Assembly (NCBI GenBank): GCA_024500155.1
Contig: CM044867.1
Coordinates: 14,025,632 to 14,089,631, forward strand
Length of the DNA stretch: 64,000 nt
Reading direction: 5' to 3'
Source: Chenopodium formosanum
Lineage: Eukaryota > Streptophyta > Magnoliopsida > Caryophyllales > Amaranthaceae
Under the pieces are notes generated by a model. That model had not been told where the DNA came from, did no database searches, and saw nothing but the letters and a program-made list of their open reading frames with translations. The position numbers and the translations under genes were made by a program. How positions within the stretch are numbered: position 1 is the first letter of the stretch; each line of letters begins with the position of its first letter. Shown piece by piece: positions 1 through 10,472 of this stretch.

Positions 1-1230
1 ATATAAAATCATAAGATTGACATGGTCAACGTGAAAATACATCATACAATACTAAGTTATACAACATAAATTTAAGGTGGTCAAGAGTAAAATATATTCC
101 CTTAACCGAATGACCTTAAAAAAAAAAGTGAACTTATCTTACTTTACTCTACTAAAACGCAAACTTATATTTACCATAGTCGTAAAAAACAAAGACAAAA
201 GATACAAAACTAGATCAAAACAACAGGAAAAAAAATAAAACTGGAGCCAAATATATGTCGGCAAAATAAAGTTTTCATAACAGAAATTACTATTTGGAAT
301 AGTGCCAAATAGTGTTTGCACAGTCTCAAATAGTGCTTGCATAGTAAAATACAATACATGACGCGTATGGAATCCTGCTATCCCAATTAGCGTCGGATAA
401 ATATTGATACAATTGATCCAAATTGAAATTTATTGGACACCACATTTACCACAGGGGATAAAAAAAAGGTAACGTTTACTCACCATTGACAATTGCTTAT
501 CAAAATTGAAGAAGAAATACACAAACTAGATTGAGTAAACAAATATGAGAAAGAATAAGGAAAGAAAAAAAAATAATAAACTAAACAAGAAAAAGAAAAA
601 ACAAAAAAAGTAAAAGAAAGAAAAACAAAAAAACGTACATCAAGTAACCAATTTGTCAGAGAAATAAAAACTCAAAAAACATGATCCGTATATCATGCTG
701 CATTCAATATATGATTGCTTCAATATAATTGCTAAAATACGTATTGCACCATTCATTGTACGCGTAATATTAACCATCAAAATCCCACTTACTCACATCC
801 ACATATCTATCATGTTAGATAAAATTGGTACAATTAGCCTGAATTGAAATTTATCGGATCCAAAATAATTAAAGGAATATAAATAGATTTTTAAAAAAAA
901 GGTGGTATTATCTTAGTCCACAGCTCATAATGGTAAAAAATGCTCATTCAAGAAAGAGAATGTTTGTTATTTCCCTACCTTGGTCGAATATGAGTCTTTA
1001 GAGTATTGGACTTTATAGCTTAGGTAAACTGGTCATATACTAGGGTAGTGCACAAAACACAACAAAAATCACTAGATAAAAATAAAAAGCACTCTAATAG
1101 TCTAAGTGAACATATTAATATGCTAACTATACTCTAAAGGGTTAAACAATGCTTGTTTATAAGGAAAATGTCAAATTCTCCTGGCGAGACAAAAAATATT
1201 GCACTTTATACTATACGATTATTATACATA
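1..1230. other. AT-rich stretch without a recognisable gene
   Basis: Only short, low-complexity open frames are present, and I recognise no protein domain. Purine-rich runs occur around 540-640. The far 3' LTR sequence of the minus-strand Tat element to the right could extend into this stretch, but I cannot find its outer edge. Confidence 0.5.
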
Positions 1231-1383
1231 TATGTATAAAAATACGGTCTAAAATACTTACTTTTACTATAAAAAGAAATTACCCTTATCCAAAATCTCC
1301 ACTCACCACTTAATTCTTATCTTCTTCCATCTTCCTCCTTACCCGAAAAAATCAAACAAAAACCACCATTAAACTCAACCACC

Positions 1384-1529
1384 ATGTTTCAAGAAAATCA
1401 AGAAGATCAGCCTGTCTTTACATTTGAGGAAGACATGAGGATGATAAGGGTGCAGTGTATTTCATGTACATTGTGGGGCTAGTGGTCCTCCTAATGGCAA
1501 TATTAATTTACTTAATAATCCACAAGTAA
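1384..1529 (+). pseudogene. Candidate small single-pass membrane protein gene with one frameshift
   Basis: Product not recognised. A TATA box (TATAAAAA, 1268-1275) is followed by a C/T-rich leader and an ATG in good plant context (ccaccATG). The first frame gives an acidic N-terminus of about 18 residues. A one-base shift near 1435 then leads into a frame ending VYFMYIVGLVVLLMAILIY plus a short basic tail and TAA at 1527-1529. That is a textbook C-terminal membrane helix of about 20 residues. The whole would be a tail-anchored microprotein of about 48 residues. The shift may be decay or a sequence error. It lies just outside or inside the 3' LTR of the adjacent Tat element, so ownership is uncertain. 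Confidence 0.35.
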
Positions 1530-1814
1530 AAACCCGAAAATTACTTCGGTGGAGTAGGGTAATAATGCATGTAATGTGAGCTTGTACTTCAATATTTTGT
1601 AATTTAGTAATTTAAAAGTACAAATTGTAATATGTATTTTGGAAATTATTAATAAAAAATCATTATTATTACTCGTTTCCTTCGTTTTATGTAATAAAAC
1701 AATCATTATTAAGTTTATAAAAATAATTAGCAAAATAATTATTATTATTTGCAAAAAAACAATAATTATAGTAAAAAAAAAATTATTAGTGATAATTAAA
1801 AAGGTAGGATCAAA

Positions 1815-1875
1815 ATTTGGTGTCTATAGATTGCCCCACATTGATTGAGTTTAAATAAAACGATAATCAATGTAT
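1815..1875 (-). other. Tat-1 polypurine tract and inner edge of its 3' LTR
   Basis: Read on the minus strand, this segment runs through a stretch closely matching the sequence before the 3' LTR of the second Tat element (34020-34110): TTGATTATCGTTTT, AAACTCA, TCAATGTGGGGC, then CTATAGACACC. The polypurine tract is therefore at about 1829-1845, and the LTR begins (element sense) at 1828 and runs leftward. The outer LTR end was not found, so the LTR may be truncated or very diverged. Confidence 0.65.
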
Positions 1876-1950
1876 GAGAAAAGACACAAAATTTTGATGT
1901 ACGTACGTTCCTAAAGAAAGGAGGAAAATCCCAATTGATTTTCATTTAAA

Positions 1951-2268
1951 CATTGGCTTGAGTGTAGTTGAAAAATTGGCTGAAAAATAAAGTGAAATTC
2001 TCACTCAATTGCAACATAAATGTTGGCTTGGGTGCAGTTGAAAAATTGGCTGAAACATAGAGTGAAATCCTCACTCAGTTGCAACACAAATGTTGGCTTG
2101 GGTGCAGTTGAAAAACTAGCTAAAAAAAATAGAGTGAAATCCTCACTCAATTGCAACACAAATGTTGGCTTGGGTGCAGTTGAAAATTTGGCTAAAAAAA
2201 ATAGAGTGAAATCCTCACTCAGTTGCAACACAAATGTTGGCTTGGGTGCAGTTGAAAAACTGGCTTAA
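1951..2268. repeat. 70-72 bp tandem repeat, about 4.5 copies
   Basis: Copies begin at 1951, 2021, 2091, 2163 and 2235 (core TGTTGGCTTGGGTGCAGTTG). The last copy is partial. The array sits inside the 3' untranslated part of the Tat-1 element, between its polypurine tract and the TATA box of its antisense accessory gene. Tandem arrays in this position are known for Tat-lineage elements such as Retand. Long open frames cross it on both strands, but they are a by-product of the repeat. Confidence 0.9.
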
Positions 2269-2441
2269 CCTTGCAGAATATCAAAACTCCAATTTGCACG
2301 AGCTTGAAGAAAAATAACAATCATTCTTGAAAAACAGTTTATGGATTTCGGATGCAAAAATAGCAGGTGGTTTGTACTGAGTTTTCGGAAAAGTAGACTC
2401 CTTCGGCCTTTTCTTCCTGGCACCATTGCTAACACCAACCC

Positions 2442-2449
2442 TATAAAAG
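2442..2449 (+). promoter_or_regulatory. TATA box of the Tat-1 antisense accessory gene
   Basis: TATAAAAG lies 103 bp upstream of the ATG at 2552. It is followed by a pyrimidine-rich leader (tcttctttcaagcttcttg...), the usual look of a plant core promoter. It points away from the element's own LTR promoter. Confidence 0.6.
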
Positions 2450-2551
2450 GATGTGGTACTCATTCTTTTCTACACCAAATCAAACTTCCTTCTTCGTCTT
2501 TCAAGCTTCTTGAGTCTCATTTCTTTTCTCCTCAAATTTCTAAGAAAAAAA

Positions 2552-3349
2552 ATGAATACCATATTTCAAGAATTAAATGAAATCAGTGGAGCTAGAAAGC
2601 TCCAACTAAAAGGGGTGGTAGAAAATATTTCTCCACCTCGCCTTTCCCCTTACACAAGTGTCTTCACCAGAAGCATCACCCCTCTCCTACTATTCAACCT
2701 CGGTATGATATGATTCATGCTGCTGTTGAATTTTGGGATGAAGAGCGTCATGTCTTTCGTTTTGGAGAGACGAAAATGACTCCTCTTCTAGAAGAAGTGG
2801 AGGGTTTACTAGGTCTTTATAAAGAAGGCCGTGTGATTACACCTGCTGACCCAAGGGCAACCAATGCGGCCATGAGGGATTTGCAAGGCATACCATTAAA
2901 TATGGAAAGCAATTATCGCCTGCTTGACAGCCTAATCTTAGAGAATTTCCTTGAGACCTTCTCTTTATCTCATTGGGAATCTGCCAATAATGAGGATTTC
3001 AAAAGGTGCCAAGAAAGAGCTTGCATCCTTTTATTGTTCGGCCTTGTTTTGCTCAAAGAATCATTATTTTCCTGTCATGTTCGTTGCCTTTCTTTGCTGT
3101 CACAGATTGAGTCAGGGAACCGTTTAGGGCCTCTTATCCTAGGGGAACTTATGATGGGGCTTGACCATCTAAAACAAAATCCAGGTGGTTTCGTTAAAGG
3201 GTGTCCAATTGTGCTTCAACTTTGGTTATGCGAGAAATTCAAGCTGTCTAGATCACCTATTCGAACTTCTTACCAAACCCGACATATTCGGGAGAGAGGC
3301 TTTTTGCCGCAGCTGATGTGGAATGGATCATTTCATTTCTCAATATAAA
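2552..3349 (+). pseudogene. Tat-1 antisense accessory gene, 5' part (plant mobile domain-like)
   Basis: The ATG at 2552 opens a frame of about 54 residues. A shift near 2690-2710 moves into the main frame (FWDEERHVFRFGETKMTPLL, about residues 55-75), and a second shift lies near 3290-3310. The pattern of a conserved FWD...FRFG...MTPLLEE block followed by QIESGNRLGPLILGE resembles the DUF7745 branch of plant mobile domain proteins. It is homologous in layout to the intact gene at 28032-29532. Members occur both as host genes and as antisense extra genes in Tat retrotransposons, and molecular function is not established. The Athila element at 3350 interrupts it, and the reading continues at 17983. 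The shifts may include unrecognised introns. Confidence 0.7.
3345..3349. other. Target-site duplication of the Athila-like element (left copy)
   Basis: ATAAA directly precedes the left LTR. The same five bases follow the right LTR at 17983-17987. The interrupted gene reads on across the site when the element is removed. Confidence 0.9.
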
Positions 3350-4970
3350 TGACAAGGGAAAAATGCATGTCGTTCCTACCCTTTCCCCTAGCCAAACTAA
3401 ATTTGTAAACACCTAACCAACCTTATATGAATATAGGGTAAGTTAAGGATCGATCCCAAGGGAATGCAATGATGAAAACTTAAGTCTAAGTCAAGCTACC
3501 TCGGAGATGGGAATGAGATATTGGTTGGTACTAAATGAACTAAATCAAAAGTCTAAACACTAGGGAGATGGGTTCCACATGCAAAACCAATGATAATGCT
3601 AGATTAAAACTCATTCAATTAGTTCAAATGATTGCAATGGACAAACAATAGTAGCAATCAAGAGAGTTCAATTACTATCTCCTATAGGCCAATCTAGTGG
3701 TCACTATGAAAGGCAAACCAAGAAGAAACATAAACAAACTAAATCAATTAAAGCAACTTTTAATTCAATTAGTCATGTCATTAAGAGTTGCAATGCAATC
3801 TAGATTAATCTTATAGGGTGATCAATCCTAGTCTAATCAATCTCATGCAAAACCATGTCAACCAAATTAATTGCAACAAATCAACCAATCAAGAGCTTCA
3901 ACTAGCATTTCCATCAATCAAACATGCTTCCCCCCTTCCCTAGCAACTAGATTACTCACTAAACATGATGAAATTCAAGAACAAATAACTAGAAATTGCA
4001 TTGATCAACATTCTAAATCAAAATCCAAAAGAAATCAAAATATTCAATATTATCTCAATCTAATTCCAAGAAAATCAAACATCAAACAAAAGGAACAAAT
4101 AACAAGTAAGTAAAGATTAAGGAAAGAAGAAGATCTCACTAAAAATTGATGAAGAAATCCAAACTTGATTGATCAATTGTTGAGTTACAAATCCAAGCTA
4201 AAAAGTTCTCTCTATCTTCTCTCTAATTTCTCTCTCTAAAATTAAGCTAATGAAAATTATCTAAAAGTTAGTTTTTAAAAGGAAATACAACTCTATTTAT
4301 AAACAAAGAGGAAATCCGGCAGTTCCGCGGTCTCTCCCGATGCACCCGCGCCCGCGGAAAAATGGGTACGGAACCCTCCGCGGCCATCTGGGCAGAACCC
4401 GCGCCCGCGGCATCAGGGGCCCGCGCCCGCGGGTAGAAGTCCCGCGCCCGCGGCCAAGCTCCCTGCTCCCAAAGGCAGATCAGGGGGCCGCGGTCTCTCC
4501 GAGTGGAGAGACCTCTCCACTTTGCCCGCGCCCGCGGGAAGCCCTCGGGGCAACCGCGGGGAGTTCCTGCCAGAATTTTGGCAAATCTTCTCCAAAGGAC
4601 CCGCGCCCGCGGCTGATGACCCGCGCCCGCGGCCTGCAGCAAATCCTTAGAGACCTCTCCGAGGTCTCTCCAAGGTCTCTCTAAGCCCTCTCTTGCCCAA
4701 TGGTTCCTCCTTTCTTGATCATTGAAGTCCCGAATTGTATCCTTTGCCAAGGTAAAACTCTCAATACCTACACAAGCAAACAAAAGAAGGAAATAAAAGG
4801 GAAAAAGTGCAAAATAAAGGAAAACACGATAAAAATACGAGAAACAAAGAGAAAAGAGGAAAAGGGAGAAACTAAAAGAAAAAGAACCAAAACTAAGAGA
4901 AGAAAGTAACAAAAAGGGAAAGAAAAGACCTAAAACACTACCCTATGAGTGCCATAAATGACACTCATCA
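3350..4970 (-). repeat. Athila 3' LTR (1621 bp)
   Basis: Begins TGACAAGGG and ends ACTCATCA on the plus strand, with matching ends to the copy at 16362-17982. It contains seven copies of CCCGCGCCCGCGG (starting 4345, 4398, 4420, 4441, 4525, 4600, 4620) and, on the minus strand, TATAAATAG (4301-4293). Long frames across the GC-rich part (for example 4268-4912) are not genes. Confidence 0.95.
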
Positions 4971-5009
4971 AATTCCCCCAAGCTAGACTTTTGCTCGTCC
5001 CGAGCAAAA
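4971..5009 (-). other. Athila polypurine tract with adjacent 9-bp perfect stem-loop
   Basis: On the minus strand TAGCTTGGGGG followed by AATT abuts the 3' LTR. This is the plus-strand primer site. Just upstream (5009-4989) is a perfect inverted repeat TTTTGCTCG / CGAGCAAAA with a 3-base loop. The same stem-loop plus TAGCTTGGGGG layout recurs at 5820-5853. Confidence 0.8.
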
Positions 5010-7451
5010 CAAAAGCCAAGAAGGAATAAGAGGGGGCGAGTAAAAAGAAAAGGAGGGGTAAGAATATACACTAGGACTCACTGTCGTAGGAATCACGGTT
5101 GTTTTTAGCTACAACAAGCCATTTTAAACCCCAAGATCGCTCAAGAGGACGAGTGATGCTCTCGTAAGGGTTTCCAAAGAGTTTACCCATAACTCTCCAC
5201 CAAACCCCCAAGAGGCAAACCAAGGAAAAAGCACAAAGAAGAAAAAGGAAATAAAAATCTTTATGAAATGGACTTCACAAAGAGACTATAGCACAAATGA
5301 ATAACATCCTTTCTAAAGCGAATTATGGTATGCACGTTAAAAGATACCCAAGGTTGATTGAAACATAAATATGCTAAGCATAGGAACTAGTTATCACACT
5401 CCACCTTCATCCCATACAATCTTACCGCGTTCCCCCTACTAATCTCATATCTCCCCTTAGTGAGCATCTCATAGATTCCGCGAAGGAACCGGAAAAAGAT
5501 CAAAGTTTTAGGCTACTCGACATCTTGATTTCGCATCCCCTTTCCTTAGTCCACAACTTATGATTCCCTCCACCGATGAAAGACTCAACTCCTAGGTCAA
5601 AAGGTCTTTCCCCAAGGTTGTAACGTAGGGCAAGAAGGGTTAAGGTAGGCTAAAAATTTTAAAATTTGGTGGTTATCCTAAAATGTGAAGCAAAGACCGG
5701 CCAAATCTCAACACCAAACTTTAAATAATCACCAAACAAAAATGAAATAACACCCCTAAGCTTATTCAACACTATACTCTACAAGAAAAAGACCAAAAAG
5801 CGTGAAGGGAAAACGCTTTCCCCCCAAGCTAAAGGAAGCATTGTCCTCAATGCTTAGAGGGGAAGAATTTAACAAAATATTTTTTTTGGAATTTTACTTT
5901 TTTTTTTTTCAACTTTTTTTTACTTGCAATGTCCTTGCCTTTTGCTAGAATCGGACGACTTTTTTTTTTATGCAATTTATTAGTCCATGCCTTTATGGAA
6001 TAGGACGGCTTTTACAATAACATTTGCCATTATTCACAAAGATATAAATTTGCACTTATGTAAACCCAATATCCAACTCTCCAACACAAACTCCATCAAG
6101 AATGATCAATTGCTTCACAAAAACCAAGAAAAGAAAGAAAATGAAACAAAAGGCCAAATATCTAAAGATGTGGCTTGAAAAGAAGGGTAAAGGCTCAAAT
6201 GGTTGCAAGAAGGCAAATGTAAACCCAAAAACAAAATTGAATCAAACTATCCTAAAAAAAATGAAAATACCACCCCGAAAAAGGTGCCTTTGTCCTTCCT
6301 AGGAAGTTCGGTCGCGGTCTCGGGAATCATATGCCTAGATTCTAGATTAGGTTTGCGAAAATCAAGGATCCACGCCGCTCATGCAAGAATGTGATGAAAG
6401 CTTGAACAAATAAACACCTCACATGGTTGTAGCAAAAACTCGCTAAGGTTGTCAAATCGAAGATAGGGAGCAACTACCAAACATGCCACAAACAAGTAGA
6501 ATCCGGATTCGTGATCCCTCTAGTTCTAGACATCTACCTTAGCATGCTTTATCCTAGAGTCAACCAAACGTAATCTCAAACCGTGCATACCATAATTACC
6601 TAGGAAGACTATTATTCAAGAGCAAAAGTCCATTGCAAACAAGTCCGACTTTCAAAAAAAGGAAAAAGGTAAGAAAGTAAGCCTCAAAAAGATATTCACA
6701 CCAACAAGAATAAAAGAAAAGAAAAGAAAAGAAAAGACGGAAAACCTAGACAAGGATAAGAAAAGAGAAAGAAGAAACGGCAAAGATGCAATCAAAACAA
6801 ATTTATCCCAATCGACATACAAGTGGTCTAATGGCCACATCGCCAAAGACCCCAAACACACTAGGTGTTAAATTCATACATCCTCGAACCGTTCAACTTC
6901 CCCTAAGTCTAATCTTAATCTAAGCAACCAAGAAAAATAAAACGGAGCGAAAGACAAAAAGAAGTAAAATAAGAAAGGTCTCACCAAGCGTCCGTGCTAG
7001 ATTAAGGTACCCAAAGAATTCGCAGAGGCTTCTCCAAAGGGCTCCGTAATTCAAAGCATGAGCTACGAACAAGGTGAGTAAAAGAAAAGAAAGCTATATA
7101 TATACAAAGTGAAATTGTTAGTAACTTCCACACAAAAGCAAACAAAAATAAAAAACGAAAACACTAACTATATACAAAAACCTAAAAGAACCCATCATCA
7201 TCAAAACTTGTATAGAAGAAACCCAAAACATCATCTAAAGAAATAATCAACAACAAACAACAAGACCAAATAGCAAGATCCACCAAAAACCTTGTCAAAG
7301 ACTTCCCACCGAGCCAAAGGTGCCGTCCCATGCTAACACATCCTTTTGACCCTCCCCCCTCACAAAATGAAAGCATCGACCCCGATGCCATCAACCATGC
7401 AAAAATAGGGAAAGGGGAGAGCAAAAGGGAAACAAAATGCAAATAAAAGGA
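5010..7451 (-). other. Athila 3' non-coding region
   Basis: About 2.4 kb between the env-position gene and the polypurine tract. No domain is recognisable and frames are short. It holds T-rich runs (5880-5960) and the second stem-loop/G-run motif at 5820-5853. Long non-coding 3' parts are usual in Athila elements. Confidence 0.7.
5820..5853 (-). other. Second stem-loop plus TAGCTTGGGGGG motif
   Basis: The minus strand reads GCATTG-AGGA-CAATGC (5853-5838), six bases, then TAGCTTGGGGGG (5831-5820). It copies the architecture of the true polypurine tract 0.85 kb downstream, with a different stem sequence. It could act as an internal polypurine tract. Confidence 0.55.
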
Positions 7452-9219
7452 CTAATGGCCACTCGGGCCGGCACCATCATCACCCCCTAAACCATCGCCC
7501 CCGTCCCAACCTCCGGTGAAACCGGGCGGAAAACCATAATAACCCTTGAATAGGTCTTGTTGGGATAGGGTCAATTGGTCAAAGGGTGGTTGTTGAATGA
7601 GGGGCTCGGGGTGACGGGGGTCAACATAATAATAGGCGGGGTCACCCCTATAATCACTCCCCCTCGGGGCCCTATAGTCATAAGGCGGGAAGTCGCGCCT
7701 TGGCACATCGGGGTTCTCAACCCCTTGCCAATAAGGGTACGTAGGGAGGCCATCACCACCCCGTGAAGGCACCGGCCCTTGTTGGGGCGGCACATAAGGA
7801 TAGTTGACCGGGGGTGTGACCTCCCCCCTACGTACACTAGCATCATATAAAGCGCCAGTTTGATAAGAAAGAGTTTGGTGGTCAGAATACATACCATGCA
7901 TGGAGAGTCTCATGCGGTCCATTTGCGCCCACATAGCCGCCATATCTTGCTCAATGTCATATGACGGTGGTTGTTGTTGTTCTTGTTGTTGTTGTTGTTG
8001 CCTTCTTCTCCTTCCATGTTGTTGTTGTTGTTGTTGAAATGGTTGTTGTTGTTGTTGTTCCTCATCATCATCTCCTCTATCTTCCTCCTCCTCCTCATTC
8101 ACATCTCCCAACCCAACCCCCTCAACAAAAGGAGCATCCTCCTCCATCTCATCCTCATCAACCCTACCATTGTCCCTAGGGACTATCCACACATTTCTAG
8201 CTTCGCGAAAGATGGAGGTTGCGGCCGGGTTAGGGAGAAGGCAATGGTGGGTGTTCCTAACAAGCCAAGAGTAGGTTCCGGCCCTCTTGGTGCTAGTGAT
8301 GAAGCGGAGGGTGTTAACTTGTCTCAAGTTTATCCAAATGTCTTCACTCCCTCCAATCGGAGTGCAAGACTCCAAGAACCTCTCTTGGTTGAAGTACCTT
8401 ACCAACCGGGTCACCATGCCCCCACAATGAACCTCACCGGTTTTCACCCCGTGCATGATCTCCTTACACCCTTCCATAAAGATGTACCCAAAGTTGATTC
8501 TAGAACCCAATTCTGGCTTTGTAGCCATCCACAAAACCATGATCTCCTCTCGAGACAACTTACCCAAGTCTTGCTTGCTATAAACCGAGTACCCAAGAAT
8601 TCTATGGAGGATCCTAAGGGCCGGATGAATGATCTCACTAGCAAGGGAAGTTTTGGAGTCAAACTGTCGTTTGTGGGCTATGGTTCTCCACCAAGAAACC
8701 TCGTTGTACTCACTTTTGGGCAATGGTGATAAGAGGTTCGAAAATATCACCATCCGGGTTGAAACCGAGGGCAACATTGAACTCGGCGAGGGTCATTGTG
8801 TGTTTAATGTTGAAAAGTTGGAAGGAGATGATGTAATTGGTGTCCCCAACCCTATTGAACTCGAAAGTAGAGAAGAATTCGATTGATGGCTCCAAGTAAG
8901 TTCGAGGGTTGTACTTCAAAAATTCACCTAAGCTAAGGTTGTTTAAAAGAACCTCAAGATCATTATCAATCCCTAGCTTGGCCATATCAGTACGGAAATA
9001 GTGGCGAGTGGGTCTAAACCTACGATCTTTCATCTTATTGTAAATGGGAAGTTGTTTAAACCGATTCCACAATTTTAGAGGAGGTAGAGGAGGAGGGGCG
9101 TCATCTTGGTTAGAGGGGTGTGTTTGTGGGTTAGGATTAGAGGATTGGCCTTGAGAGGATTGGCCGGGGGATTGGGTGGAGCGGCTTTTGCTACTCTTTG
9201 AACGTCTCAAGAGATTCAT
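7452..9219 (-). pseudogene. Athila env-position gene (ATHILA ORF-1-like), one frameshift
   Basis: The ATG at 9219 opens a frame to 8710. The downstream frame overlaps it from 8777 and runs to TAG/TGA at 7452, so one frame change lies in 8710-8777. The first part has a basic serine-rich N-terminus and the conserved blocks of the Arabidopsis ATHILA ORF-1 family (FRPTRHYF..., LGIDNDLEVLLNN, MTLAEFNVALGF). The second part continues them (ASEIIHPALRILHRILGY, FGYIFMEGCKEIMHGV). It ends in an acidic stretch, polyglutamine runs (codons mostly CAA, about 7966-8060) and a proline/tyrosine-rich tail. Function of ORF-1 is unknown. I see no clear signal peptide or transmembrane helix, so calling it an envelope is positional only. 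A GC-rich repeat cluster at 9885-10270 lies upstream and may hold its own promoter. Confidence 0.75.
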
Positions 9220-9884
9220 GGTTGTTCTTTAGTTTTGTTTTTGAAACAAACTTACACAAAAATCCTCAAGAAATAGTCCAACTGCCTCAATCAAACAACA
9301 ACTACTCAAAACTCACACAATCCTCCTTTAAATCCAACCGAAACCCCCAAAAACTACAAGGTACCTGTTTCAATCAACATCACAACCAAAATTCCAACAA
9401 CAAATACCAATATCAACAATCATCCATCAAATATATGCAAGTTTCTTCAAGAAAAACAAGGATCATTCAAAAATTCCAAATTTCACAAACAATAGTCATG
9501 AAATACAAAATCATGCTCACAATCAAGATAATACCAACCAATGTAAAGAAATCAAGCAAAATTGACAAGAATTAAACAAAGGTTAGAAGTATACCAAGAT
9601 TGGAGACCCAAATCACTCAAAGAGCACCACACACTACCGAAATCGCCGAAAAACCACGAGAAATATGAGTAGAAGTGATGAAAATGGAGAAATGAGGTTG
9701 ATTTTGTGAAGAATTTGATGGAAATTTGAATTAAGGAGTAAGGAATTGATGAATTGGGGTTAGGGTTTGAGAGTTTGTAGAGAGAGAAAGGGGAAAATTA
9801 GAGTGGAAGGAGGAAAATAAAAGAGGAGAGAGAGGGAGAGAGGGGCGTCCGGGATTAGTAACCCAGTTCGCCGCGGTCTCTCCC

Positions 9885-10270
9885 GATACATCCGCGGTCT
9901 CGGGAACTCTCCCGCGCCCGCGGAGAGACCGCGGGACAACCGCGGGGAGTTCCTGACTAAAAGTTGAATAATTTTACCTGATGTTGGCCGCGCCCTCTCC
10001 ATATGAGCCGCGCCCTCTCCAAAACTACCCGCGCCCGCGGAGAGACCGCGGGACAACCGCGGGAAGTTCCTGGTCGAAATTTGTAACTTTGGCTGAAGTA
10101 GAGGGCCGCGCCCTCTCCGAATTCCCGAGGCCTCTCTATACTCCCCCGCGCCCGCGGAGAGACTGCGGGGCAACCGCGGGGAGTTCCTGGTCGATTTTGC
10201 TCTTGAGAATTGGAGAGGCCCCCGAGGTCTCTCCAAGCCCTCGGGGAGCCCTCTCCGCTGCACTTAAACT
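9885..10270 (-). repeat. GC-rich 117-bp triplicate upstream of the env-position gene
   Basis: CCCGCGCCCGCGG starts at 9911, 10028 and 10145, exactly 117 bp apart. Each copy is followed by a second conserved block (GACCGCGGGACAACCGCGG, then GAGTTCCTG, with small variants) and an AT-rich spacer. The same two blocks occur in the LTR next to its TATA box. Downstream on the minus strand is a CT-rich stretch with AAACCCTAACCCC (about 9850-9740), resembling a plant transcription start region, then the gene start at 9219. Confidence 0.85.
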
Positions 10271-10472
10271 CTTCATGAAACCCCCTTTCTTTTTCTCTAT
10301 CAAAAGATGACAATAGGCAACCTACAAAACAAACATAAAACCAACACAACATAAATTCAAAAACGAAACAAGGAAAATGAAAATAAAAGGAAGGAAAAAT
10401 TAGAAGAGAATCCGGGTTGCCTCCCGTAAGCGCTTTTGGTTAACGTTGTTAGCTCGACGTGCTTCACTCCAC

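Noticed and set aside
2001..2268. Open frames on both strands across the 70-bp repeats
   Set aside because: Repetitive peptides on both strands are a consequence of the tandem unit. No start context or homology supports translation.
4268..4912. 214-codon minus-strand frame, repeated at 17280-17924
   Set aside because: It lies wholly inside the Athila LTR over GC-rich repeats and has no recognisable domain. Identity between the copies reflects the LTR repeat, not a gene pair.
7971..8729. 252-codon plus-strand frame rich in Leu/Val
   Set aside because: It is the reverse shadow of the polyglutamine and acidic coding segment of the Athila env-position gene.
7452..9219. Calling the Athila second gene a true viral envelope
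   Set aside because: I see no signal peptide, transmembrane anchor or fusion-type segment. Similarity is to ATHILA ORF-1, whose function is unknown.
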